NCBI RefSeq assembly: GCF_963259705.1
Contig: NC_081846.1
Coordinates: forward strand, 88,672,641-88,736,640
From: Myotis daubentonii
Taxonomy: Eukaryota > Chordata > Mammalia > Chiroptera > Vespertilionidae
DNA length: 64,000 bases
Reading direction: 5' to 3'
The position numbers and the translations under genes were made by a program. The notes beneath the pieces are model-generated. The model saw only the letters and a program-made list of their open reading frames with translations, was not told the DNA's origin and made no database searches. This document shows positions 55,346-64,000 of this stretch, in pieces. Within the stretch, counting starts at the first letter, position 1. Every line of letters starts with the position of its first letter.

Positions 55346-55363
55346 TTCCCTGTCAGGGAACCA
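55346..55363 (-). promoter_or_regulatory. Primer-binding site, tRNA-Glu type
   Basis: The reverse strand reads TGGTTCCCTGACAGGGAA two bases after the LTR end. It matches the complement of the tRNA-Glu 3' end at 17 of 18 positions as I recall that tRNA. Confidence 0.75.
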
Positions 55364-55365
55364 AA

Positions 55366-55677
55366 TGTTGCAGAAGACCAAAGAAAACCAAGTGACGCTT
55401 TAAAGAAATGGAGGGACACTGTTTAATTATACCAGCGGACTCAGGGAATAATTTCCAAATCAGAGTGAGGTAACACGCAGAGGGCTTCATTTTTTATAAC
55501 CTTCTGGGGTCTTTGTCTTGCAGATATGGTTCCACCCCCTTTCATGGGCCTACAGGAAGGCCCCTAGGTGTTTGGGGTCCCCAGGCCATATCCAATAATC
55601 TGTCCTGGGGCCAGCGATAACGACCTTCCCTCCCTCCCCCAGGGCAGTGCACTGTTCACAGTTTTTATGGCCTGACA
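55366..55677 (-). mobile_element. 5' LTR of the endogenous retrovirus
   Basis: The reverse strand begins TGTCAGGCCATAAAAACTG and ends CTTCTGCAACA next to the primer site. TATA-like TATAAAAAA at 55490-55498 and a possible poly(A) signal ATTAAA at 55422-55427. The outer (left, U3) limit is inferred from the TG terminus, so the 312-bp length is provisional. Confidence 0.7.
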
Positions 55678-56913
55678 TGCCTTGCAAGACCAGTTTCCTC
55701 CTCAAGTTCAATGCAGACGAAGTTAGATTTTACTAATAAATTATTTTCTTTCAAAACAGAAATGTAAATGAAACACCAATTCATAGATTTGCTTCCCTGC
55801 TTCTGTTACCATGAGATGTCTATTAGAGTCAACACAATTATAACCATAGCACAGTAAGTTCCTTTTGTATTTTCCAAAAATTATCCAATTAGAACATCAA
55901 ATCTGTGGAATTAGCAAGTGTTACCTAGAATTTGACATTTAAATGTATTTTACATAAGGCATTAAATATATAATGGAAAGTTTGCATACGAATTTAATAA
56001 TAAATTTGTAATACTGCTTTAGAGACCAAGGATCTTGGCTGTATGATCATGTAATTATCCCTGGCACTTTTGCTTTATAAAGTTATTTTATTTTTGGCTT
56101 TCCTGGTTATGTAACCTGAAATACACCTGCATATAAAAAGTTTTATTGCTGAGTGTTTGGTAATAATGACTTTCATTTGTTTCTTTTTGTTGTTGTTTTT
56201 TTTTGGTTTTGGTTTTCTGCATGTGATGTGACAGCAATACCTTTTATGAAAAATTGAAAGAGATCATTACAAAGAAACCAAACCAAAACATTTTTAGAGC
56301 TCTCTATTATCTTATAGAAGAGATGACCATAAATCCTGGTTTAGTCTTGATTTGTTTGTGTTGTCCCATTGTTCCATATGATTTAGCACTTTTCCATTGT
56401 CTTTCCATATTTAACTCAGTATTGCTTTTTAATTTTTATTATAATTTTAAACTAGAATATATATATAGGAAAATCTAAAACCCTTAAATAGATATCTTAA
56501 CATACTTTGTAAAAGTATACGCCTGCGGAATTGCTGACCAAATCAAGGTACAGAAATACCTCCAGTCACGTACAGACTGCTCGGCGCATTGCAGTTGGTG
56601 CCTACCCAAAGGAAATCATATTTTGACCTCTAACATCTTAGACTAGTTTAGCCTGTTTTGAATCATAATCAAGTATTAGTGCTAAAGTTACATAAAAATA
56701 AGTCAGAATGGGTTTGTTACATCTCCACTTTGTACTATAACCACATTCCATAGTCTCCTCTAATCACGTATGAAACACATAGAGAAAATATTTCTCACTT
56801 TATGCATGGTTACATCTGAAAGATGATCAGAAATACTGCATTTTTGTTTTCCACATCCTTGCAGACATAAATGAACTAGCAACTCCCTTCTAAGTGCTTG
56901 CGAGGGACACACA
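55678..56913. other. AT-rich, no gene recognised
   Basis: No transposon ends or coding signal. The 74-residue frame at 56254-56478 has no motif beyond hydrophobicity. Confidence 0.5.
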
Positions 56914-56926
56914 TTAAAATCAAGTG

Positions 56927-57124
56927 TGCCCTGACTGGTTTGGCTCAGTGGATAGAGCGTCGGCCTGCAGACTGAAGGGTCCTAGGTTCAATTCCGGTGA
57001 GGGGCACATCCCTAGTAGGGGGTGTGCAGGAGGCAGCTGATCGGTGTTTCTCTCTCATTGATGTTTCTGGCTCTCTATCCCTCGCCCTTCCTCTCTGTAA
57101 AAAAACAGTAAAATACATTTTTTT
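56927..57124 (+). mobile_element. Ves SINE
   Basis: Complete tRNA-like head (TGCCCTGACTGGTTTGGCTC, GGTTCAATTCC), TC-rich 3' part and A-rich tail. Perfect 13-bp TSD TTAAAATCAAGTG at 56914-56926 and 57125-57137. Confidence 0.97.
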
Positions 57125-57137
57125 TTAAAATCAAGTG

Positions 57138-57780
57138 CCCTTACCTTAGGACAGAGCAGCTGACCACATTCCATTCCTTTGTCTCTCAGGACATAGGTGA
57201 GTAACTATTCGTGATTATTGGCCTTTTCATAATAAATAAGATGTATAAAGCTACCAGGCCTACAGTAGGTGGCGTCAGTGAAAATGAGGATAAATGACAA
57301 CTTAGCTACACATGAAATCTAGGAGAAAAACATGAAGCTGAGCAGTCCTGCTATCGACATGTGTGAAGATTAATCTGAGCAATCTTGCTGCAGAGGTTTG
57401 CTCATTATCTATATGATGCATAACTAGAAATACTTATTGTGTGCTAGCACCTTTCTTGCCTTGTAGCAAATGTTATCAGTAGAAATGAGCTCAAAAGAGT
57501 GAAACTGTGTTTGATGAAATAATTAAGTACTCAATTCCCATTTTACAAGAATGTTAATGATAACATGTGACTTGTGCTATATATGTGGCAATATTTACTG
57601 TCAGTCATGAGAGACCACAGCATTCTCATCAAGATATGAAAATCAGAAGACAGAATTGGCTGAAGAAGCATCATCATCTGCTTCAATAATTAGTAATATT
57701 TTAAAGATAGAGTCTGGAAACAAATATTATATCTAGAGAAAGTGTATTAAAATATTACTCTAATTTATAATTTTTTTCTT
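57138..57780. other. No feature recognised
   Basis: AT-rich sequence without frames or repeats of note. Confidence 0.5.
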
Positions 57781-57950
57781 AGATCATATGCCCATTTGTG
57801 GTAGTCAATTTCCAAGATGACCCCTAATGATTTCCATTTCCTGGTTTCCATACCCTCTCGTATGTGGTCTCCTCTCATATGTGGTAAAAGTATCAGTACA
57901 TCACTTCCAAGATTAAATTATAAAAGTATGTGTCTTCCATCATAGATTAA

Positions 57951-58003
<53 letters not shown>

Positions 58004-58260
58004 TTATAATGTTCACTCTGGGGCAAACCAAGGGCCATGTCAAAAGGACACTTGAGCACTTTATCATCTTACAGAGAGGCTCACATGGTGAGAAACTAAA
58101 ATCCTGGCCACTAGCTAGACGAGAATGACATAATTCTAAAAGCATGTTTCCCAGTGCTTTGTCGGAGTCTCCTGAAATGAGCATCAAGATGACACTCCAC
58201 TTCACAAGCAGCCCAGCTCCATTCTCTAACTGCATTTTGCATTGTGGTGCTGAACTCATA
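57781..58260 (+). mobile_element. Probable old LTR (MaLR/ERVL-like), family uncertain
   Basis: ATTTCCAAGATGACCCCTAATG, ACATCACTTCCAAGATTAAATTATAAAAG, a (CT)n tract and GCCATGTCAAAAGGACACTTGAGC follow the order of a common old mammalian LTR-type repeat. I cannot name the subfamily. Confidence 0.45.
57953..57999. repeat. (CT)n microsatellite
   Basis: About 23 CT dinucleotides. The reverse frame over it has an Arg-Glu run and is not a gene. Confidence 0.98.
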
Positions 58261-58664
58261 TAAAAATTAAGCAAAACGGAAAAACAAAAAAGGTGTCCAG
58301 ACTCCACTAGACAATGTAAACCACTTCATCTATAGTCTTAATTTAATAACATTTTCCCTTAATTTTTTTGCACCAATATTGGGGCTATTAATTTTGTATT
58401 TACCAGTAATTATATAACGATGTCAAACAATACATTTAGGTGGAGAATAGGGTAAGAAGGAAAAGAGAAAAAATGATTACTTGTAACAGAAATTTTTAAA
58501 TGGCCAACAGACTAAGACTGACAGTGTTCACAGCGACTGCTAACCCCTTACTTAGCCAGCACCAGCCTTTGTTTTCCCAGCAGAGCTCAGCCATTTAGCA
58601 CCTGGCTCCTCTCTGTGGCAGCCTGGACTGTTTTATTCTTCTACAATGTACAATCTCTTCTCAG
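58261..58664. other. No feature recognised
   Basis: AT-rich flank upstream of the forward L1. Confidence 0.5.
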
Positions 58665-58872
58665 GAAAGAGAGATTCTAAATGACACTGGGTCAGATAGA
58701 TTTAATTGAGATTGATAGAACATTTCCCTTCAAAGTTGCAGAATATACATTCTTCTCAAATGTACATGGGTCATTCTAAAAGATAGACCACAAGTTAGTA
58801 CACAAAACAAGTCTCTATAAGTTCAAGAAGATTAAAATCATATCAAACATATTCTCAGATCACAATGGAATG

Positions 58873-59090
58873 GCCTGGCTGGCATGACTCAGTGGTTGAG
58901 CATGAACCAGGTCATGGTTCAATTCCTGGTCAGGACACATGCCTGGATTGTGGACTTGATCCCCAGTGTGAGGTGTGCAGGAGGCAGCTTATCAATGATT
59001 CTCTCTCATAATTTATGTTTCTGTCCCTCTCTCCCACTTCCTTCCTCTCTGTAATAATAAAAATAAAATAAAAAGCAAACAAACAAAATA
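58873..59090 (+). mobile_element. Ves SINE in L1
   Basis: GGCCTGGCTGGCATGACTCA head, CATGGTTCAATTCCTGG B-box, A-rich tail. TSD CA(C/A)AATGGAATG at 58861-58872 and 59091-59102. Confidence 0.93.
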
Positions 59091-59467
59091 CAAAATGGAA
59101 TGAAATTAGAAATCAAAGATAGTAAAAACACTCAAAGACATTCAAATACATGAAGGCAAAGTAGCATGTTATTAGATAATGAATGAGTTATCAATGAGAT
59201 CAAGAAAGAAGTAAAAAACTTCCTGAAAATAAATTAAAAGGAATACAAAGCAACCCCAAATCTCTGAGACACAGTGAAAGCAGTCCTGAGAGGGAAGTTC
59301 ATAGCACTACAGACATAACTCAGAACACAAGAAAAATTAGTAATAAACTATTTAACCTTAGAACTTAAAGAATTAGAAAGAGAACAACATATAAGCCCAG
59401 AGTATGTACAACAAAAGAAATAATAAAGACTAAACCAGAAATAAATGTTATAGAGGCTAAAAATATA

Positions 59468-60104
59468 TCAACACTAATAAAAGAGAAAAATGGTAATTGG
59501 CGTACGAGCTACCCTTTTCATTGGCTAATCAGGGCTATATGCAAATTAACTGCCAACTAAGATTGGCAGTTAACTGCCAACAAGATGGCGGTTAATTTGC
59601 ATATGTAGGCACAATGCAGGGAGGCGAAAGGGAAAGCAGGAAGAAGCCCCCTGCCACTGACAGTGATCGAATACTCAGGGGGTAGCTAAGAGCTGGCGGG
59701 CAGGGCAAAGGCGGCCCTGGGGCCGCCTTTGCCCTGCCCCCCAGCCATGATTGGAGAATCAGGCGCCTTTGCCGCCCTGGCCAGTGATAGCGGGAAATAG
59801 GGGTGGAGCCAGCAATGGGAGCTGGGCACGGTCGAAGCTGGCAGTCCCAGGAGCTAGGGGTCCCTTGCCTGGGCCTAAAGCGAAGCCCACGATCGTGGGG
59901 CTGCTGCAGCTGCGGGTCCCTGCTGCCTGGGCCGGACGCCTCAGCCAGAGGCGTCAGGCCTGGGCAAGGGGCCGATCCTGCGATTGGAGGGTGATGGGGG
60001 TCAACGCCTGAGGGCTCCCAGTATGTGAGAGGGGGCAGGCTGGGCTGAGGGACACTCCCCCCCCCACACACCCAGTGCACAAATTTCGTGCACCGGGCCC
60101 CTAG
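59468..60104 (+). mobile_element. Nonautonomous Helitron in L1, family also at 38104
   Basis: Begins TCAACACTAATAAAAGAGAA after A at 59467. 3' hairpin GTGCACAAATTTCGTGCACC, ending CCCCTAG at 60104 before T. It keeps about 22 bp between the arms of the 5' inverted repeat that the 38104 copy lacks, and lacks about 45 bp present there near 38545-38590. Confidence 0.95.
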
Positions 60105-60242
60105 TATATATATAAATCAATAAAATCAAGAGCTGGTTCTTTGAAAAAGATAAACAGGATTGATGAACCATTAGCCAGACTCATCAAGAAATAAAGAGAT
60201 AAAATAAACAAAATCAGAAATGAAAGCAGTCAAGTAGCAACT

Positions 60243-60978
60243 TGCTGGGGTCCAACCCCAGCAGGTCCAGGGGTCCCCAAAGGTGTGGACGGAGTTGGCG
60301 AAGAAGGAATGACACGGAGATAGCGTTCAGTTGATCAGCAGCCTAGCCAGGATCTCTAGCCAGGATCTCCAGCCAAGTTCTGGTCTGGATCTCCAGCAAA
60401 GTTCTGGTCTGGATCTCCAGCGAAGTTCTGGTTAGGATCTCCAGCCAGTTTCTGTGTCCATGTTCTCTTGCTAGGTTCTCCAGGCTCTCCAGCCAGGTTC
60501 TATCTCTAGGTTCTTCAGCCAGGTTCTCTTGCTAGGTTCTGTCTCTAGTTTCTGTCCAGGATCTTTTGCCATATTCTCTCCCTAGGTAGGTTCTGTCTCT
60601 TGGTTCTGTCTCTCGGTTCTGTCTTCTAAGTTCCGTCTCTTTCTGTCTTGTTACATCTGTATTTATACCAGTTGATTCAATCCTATCAATCTCTATTACA
60701 AAGGTTAGGGTGTTTCTTATCTCCATTCCAGGGAGTAAAGATTATGTAGCTTAAGCATGATTGTTCATAGTTAAAGTGATTAATTACCCGCCTGGCACTT
60801 AGTTAAGAGGTTTTATTCCCTCCCTAACTTCAGGGGAACATCCCTACCTGGGGAAACAACCTTTCTCAGAGACCTTGGATAAAACACATAGTGCCAAGAA
60901 GGTGAGCAAACATATTAAGAACAGTATGCCATATATGCCAGGTCCCTTGAAACAGCAAGCATGGACCGGCTCCCGGCA
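60243..60978 (-). mobile_element. Solo LTR, class II-like (736 bp), in L1
   Basis: The reverse strand starts TGCCGGGAGCCGGTCC and ends TTGGACCCCAGCA. Perfect 6-bp TSD GCAACT at 60237-60242 and 60979-60984, the length used by class II retroviruses. TATA-like GTATAAATACAG near 60655-60667. The R/U5 side contains a C/T-rich minisatellite with ~24-bp units (60340-60640, AAGTTCTGGTCTGGATCTCC type). Confidence 0.9.
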
Positions 60979-61435
60979 GCAACTGACATCACAGAAATAC
61001 AAAGGATTATAAGAAAATATTATGAACAACTATATGCCAACAAGCTGAGCAATGTAGATGAAATAAATAAATGCCAAAAAAATACAATTTTCTAAAACTG
61101 AATCAGGAAGAGTCAGAAAACCTGAATAGGCCAATAACAACTGATGAAATAGAAGTGGTAATCAAAAAAACTCCCAGCAAACAAAAGCCCTGGTCTGGAT
61201 GGCTTCATAGGAATTATAACCAAACCTTCAAAAACAACTAACATCTATACTCCTCAAACTATTCCAAAAAATTCAAGAGGAAGGAACACTTCCAACCTCT
61301 TTTTATAAGACCAGCATTATTCAAATTCTAAAACCACATAAAGACACTACAAAGAAAGATAACTACAGGCCAATATCCCTGATGAACATAGATGCTAAAA
61401 TCATCAACAAAATATTAGCAAATCAGATCTAGCAA

Positions 61436-61599
61436 TCCTATAGAATAAAAAGCTAATATGTTAATTAGACTGGACAGTAGAATAACCTGGAATGACCTTC
61501 CGGAACAACCTTCTGGAACGACCAGTGGGTGGGGCCGTGAGGCAGCCGGGGCTGCAAAGGCCGAGCCCCTTGCACAAATTTCATGCATCGGGCCTCTAG
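61436..61599 (+). mobile_element. Short nonautonomous Helitron (164 bp) in the L1 RT domain
   Basis: Begins TCCTATAGAATAAAAAGC after A at 61435. Hairpin TTGCACAAATTTCATGCATCGG, ending CCTCTAG at 61599 before T. L1 RT reading (ATCAACAAAATATTAGCAAA, then ATTAAAAAGACCATAAACCG) continues across it. Confidence 0.95.
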
Positions 61600-62360
61600 T
61601 ATATTAAAAAGACCATAAACCGTGATCAAGCGGGATTTATTCCAGGGATGCAAAGCTGGTACTATATTCTCAAATCAATAAATGTGATAGATCACATAGA
61701 TAGATTGAAACAAAAATCACATGACCATATCAATAGATGCAGAAAAAGCATTTGAGAAAATCCAACACCCATCTTTGAGAAAAACTCTCAGCAAAGTGGG
61801 AATAAAGGGATCATATATCAACATAATAAAGGCCATATATGACAAACCCACAGTGAACATCATACTCAATGGACAAAAACTAAAACCATTTCCCCTAAGA
61901 ATAGGAATAAGACAGGGATGCCTGCTTTCACCACTTTTATTCAACATAGTACTGGAAGTGCTAGCTACATTGATCATACAAGAAGTAAACATAAAAGGCA
62001 TCTAAATTTGAAGGAGAAAGTAAAACTTTTATTACTCACAGATGACATATTGTATATAGAAAACCCTAACAACTCCATGAAAAAAAAAAAATACTAGAAT
62101 TGATAAAGGAATTGGGTCATATAGCAGCACACAAAATTAACACCCAGAAATCTATGGCATTTTTATACCACAATAATGAATTCTCAGAAAGAGAAACTAA
62201 GCAAACAATCCCATTTACCAATGAAACAAAAAAATTAAGATATTTAGGAATAAACTTAACCAAGGTGGTCAAAGCTTTGTCCTCAGAAAACTACAGGACA
62301 TTGATAAAAGAGGTAGAGGAACTTATAATCAAGTGGAAGAATATACCTTTTATGAATTGG
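61600..62360 (+). pseudogene. L1 reverse transcriptase segment, broken
   Basis: Encodes part of the L1 ORF2 RT domain. The frame at 61721-62005 reads [37 protein letters not shown], which are RT motifs with the first catalytic aspartate region intact. A frameshift follows near 62005. The second catalytic motif then reads TDD (near 62040-62048) in place of the usual ADD in another frame, followed by DILYIENPNN. The frame at 62100-62363 (IKELGHIAAHKINTQKS, LRYLGINL) continues into the thumb region. The protein copies L1 RNA at nicked chromosomal DNA. This copy is interrupted upstream by a Helitron and a solo LTR and cannot be functional. Confidence 0.85.
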
Positions 62361-64000
62361 TAGAATTAACATCATTAAAATGTCCATACTACTCAAAGCA
62401 ATCTGCAGGTTTAATACAATCCCTATTAAAATCCCAACAGTATATTTCACAGATCTAGAAAAAAGCTCCAAAAACATATATGGAACCTAAAAAGACTCCA
62501 AATAGCTGCAGCAAACTTGAGAAATAAGAACAAAGTTGGAGGGATCACAATACCATATATAAAGTTATACTGCAAAGCCACTGTAATCAAAACATCCTGG
62601 TACTGGTACAAGAACAGGCACATAGATCAAGGGAAAAGAACAGACACCCCAGATATCGACCCAAGACTTTAGCTCAATTAATATTTGAGAAAGGAGGCGA
62701 GAGCATACACTAGAGTTAAGACATTCTTTCCAATAAATTGTGTTGTGAAAATTGGACAGATAAATGAAGAAAAACCCAGACCAACAACTTACACCATATA
62801 CAAGAATAAACTCAAAATGGATAAAAGACTTTAATATAAGTTGTGAAACCATAACAATCCTAGATGAGACCATAGGCAGAAAAATCTCAGAGATGTCTTG
62901 TAGCAATATGTTTACAGACACATCTCCCAAGGCAAAGGAAATTAAGGAGAAAATAATCAAATTAGACTACATCAAAATAAAAAGCTTCTGCCAAAGAAAA
63001 AAGCTTAACAAAAGAAACCATCAACAAAATGAAAAGAGAGCCCACTGTATGGGAGAACATATTTGGTAATGATACATCTGACAAAGGTTTAATATCCAAA
63101 ATATTTAAGGAATTCATACAACGTAACCAAAGGGAGACAATTTGATTTAAAAATGGGCAAAGGACTTAAAAAGACACTTCTCCAAAGTGTTCATACAGTT
63201 GGCCAAAACAAATATGAAAAAAATGCTCAAAGTCACTGAACATCAAAGATATGCAAATAAAAACAACAATAACAATAAGGTATCACCTCATGCCTGTCAG
63301 AATATTTACCATCAACAAATCAACAAATGACAAGTGCTGGCGAGGATGTGGCAAAAAGGGAACCCTAGTACATTGTTGTTAGGAATGCAGACTGGTGCAT
63401 CCATTATGTAAAACACTATGGGGTTTCCTAAAAAAAATTAAATGTGGAACTGTTATTTGAACCAGTGATCCCATTTCTAGGAATATATCCTAAGAAACCT
63501 GAAACACCCATCAGAAAGAACGTGTGCATCCCTATATTCATATGAGGGTAATTTATCACTGCCAAGTTCTGGAAACAGTCCAGATGCCCATCAGTAGATG
63601 AGTGGATAAAAAAGCTGTGGTACATTTACACCAGGGAATGCTATGCAGCAGTAAAAAATAAGGATCTCTTACCCTTTGAGACAGCAGGGAGGGACCTGGA
63701 GAGTATCATGCTAAGCAAAATAAGCCACTCAGGGAAAGACAAATATCACAGGATCTCACTCATATGTGAAATCCAATGAACAAAATAAACTGTTGAGCAA
63801 AATAGATCCAGAGACATAAAAGCATGGGACAGACTTCAAACCTCAGAGGGAAGGTATGGGTGGGTGTCTGGGGGGAAGAGATCAACCAAAGAACTTGTAT
63901 GCATATATGCATAACCCATGGACACAGACAATAGGGTGGTGAAGGCCTGGGGCATTGTGTGGGGGTGGGCTAGCAGGTGTAAATCAGGAAAAAGGGGACA

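Larger units (their letters stand above)
46006..55677 (-). mobile_element. Endogenous retrovirus, class I (gammaretrovirus-like), defective
   Basis: Reverse-strand provirus remnant. From right it has a 5' LTR (55366-55677), tRNA-Glu-type primer site (55346-55363), leader, gag (54723 to ~53150), pro and pol (53036 to 47032) and env traces (46690-46006). Two later insertions sit inside: a HAL1 (48270-50411) and a solo class II LTR (50979-51385). No 3' LTR is seen before the L1 that begins near 46005, so the left end was lost or replaced. All genes carry stops or frameshifts, and it is not capable of making functional proteins. Confidence 0.9.
58665..64000 (+). mobile_element. Forward L1 (ORF2 and 3' region), interrupted, runs off the window
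   Basis: Starts within the endonuclease part of ORF2 (AEYTFFSNVHGSF-like reading near 58740) and continues through the linker. The RT domain is at 61100-62100 and the C-terminal part runs to about 63780 (PDAHQ-type region near 63580, CYAAVKN near 63640), then 3' UTR-like sequence. The 5' part of the element is missing. Four later insertions break it: a SINE, two Helitrons and a solo LTR. Confidence 0.85.

Noticed and set aside
56927..57010. Possible tRNA gene
   Set aside because: The tRNA-like head belongs to a Ves SINE with TSD and A-rich tail; it cannot form a proper cloverleaf.
57918..58307. 129-residue reverse frame with an Arg-Glu run
   Set aside because: The run is the (CT)n microsatellite; the rest is probable LTR debris.
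1..64000. Autonomous Helitron Rep/helicase or hAT transposase gene
   Set aside because: No frame shows the HUH replication motif, helicase motifs or a transposase; all DNA transposons here appear nonautonomous.

Overview
The window looks like intergenic or intronic DNA from a vespertilionid (evening) bat. Three lineage markers support this. (1) At least eleven Helitron copies of the Helibat type are present: 5' TC followed by TATATAATAAAAGGG-like sequence, a 3' hairpin around GTGCACGAATTTCGTGCAC, an end at GGCCTCTAG, and insertion between A and T. (2) Many tRNA-derived Ves SINEs are present, with the conserved GGCTCAGTGG / GTTCAATTCC boxes. (3) Nonautonomous hAT elements have clean 8-bp target-site duplications (TSDs). 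I found no convincing host exon, rRNA, tRNA gene or CRISPR array. Nearly every longer open frame lies in a transposon, a SINE or a minisatellite.

Layout. 1-1.5 kb: the reverse-strand end of a composite Helitron with an internal minisatellite. 1.7-7.8 kb: an ancient reverse-strand L1/HAL1 relic (split by a Helitron), then a full-length HAL1-type element (ORF1 only). 8-15.2 kb: MIR, MER5, L2 and Ves relics and one minisatellite-bearing Helitron in otherwise featureless sequence. 15.2-16.7 kb: three Helitrons head to tail, the first carrying a hAT insertion. 16.7-22.9 kb: L1 fragments, L2 and SINEs. 22.9-31.1 kb: an ancient forward L1 cut up by a younger L1, Helitrons, two MaLR/ERVL LTRs and SINEs. 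32.2-34.9 kb: a Helitron and the second copy of the composite Helitron. 35-43.5 kb: Charlie and hAT miniature elements, a Helitron, a 624-bp solo LTR and a GC-rich stretch of unknown origin. 43.5-46 kb: an old reverse-strand L1. 46-55.7 kb: a degraded reverse-strand class I (gammaretrovirus-like) endogenous retrovirus with one LTR, a tRNA-Glu-type primer site, gag, pro, pol and traces of env. It is interrupted by a full-length HAL1 in RNase H and a solo class II LTR in pol. 58.7-64 kb: a forward L1 interrupted by a SINE, two Helitrons and a solo LTR, running off the window.

The most interesting signal is how the rolling-circle transposons are organised. They form head-to-tail chains. One two-unit composite occurs twice with the same internal junction, which implies that it moved as a single unit. 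The 5' modules are shared between elements with unrelated interiors, and the interiors carry expanding minisatellites and long hairpins. A second notable theme is a pair of full-length HAL1 elements whose 288-residue ORF1 is broken by only one stop codon each, at different places. All assignments come from reading the sequence and recalling family features; no database search was run.
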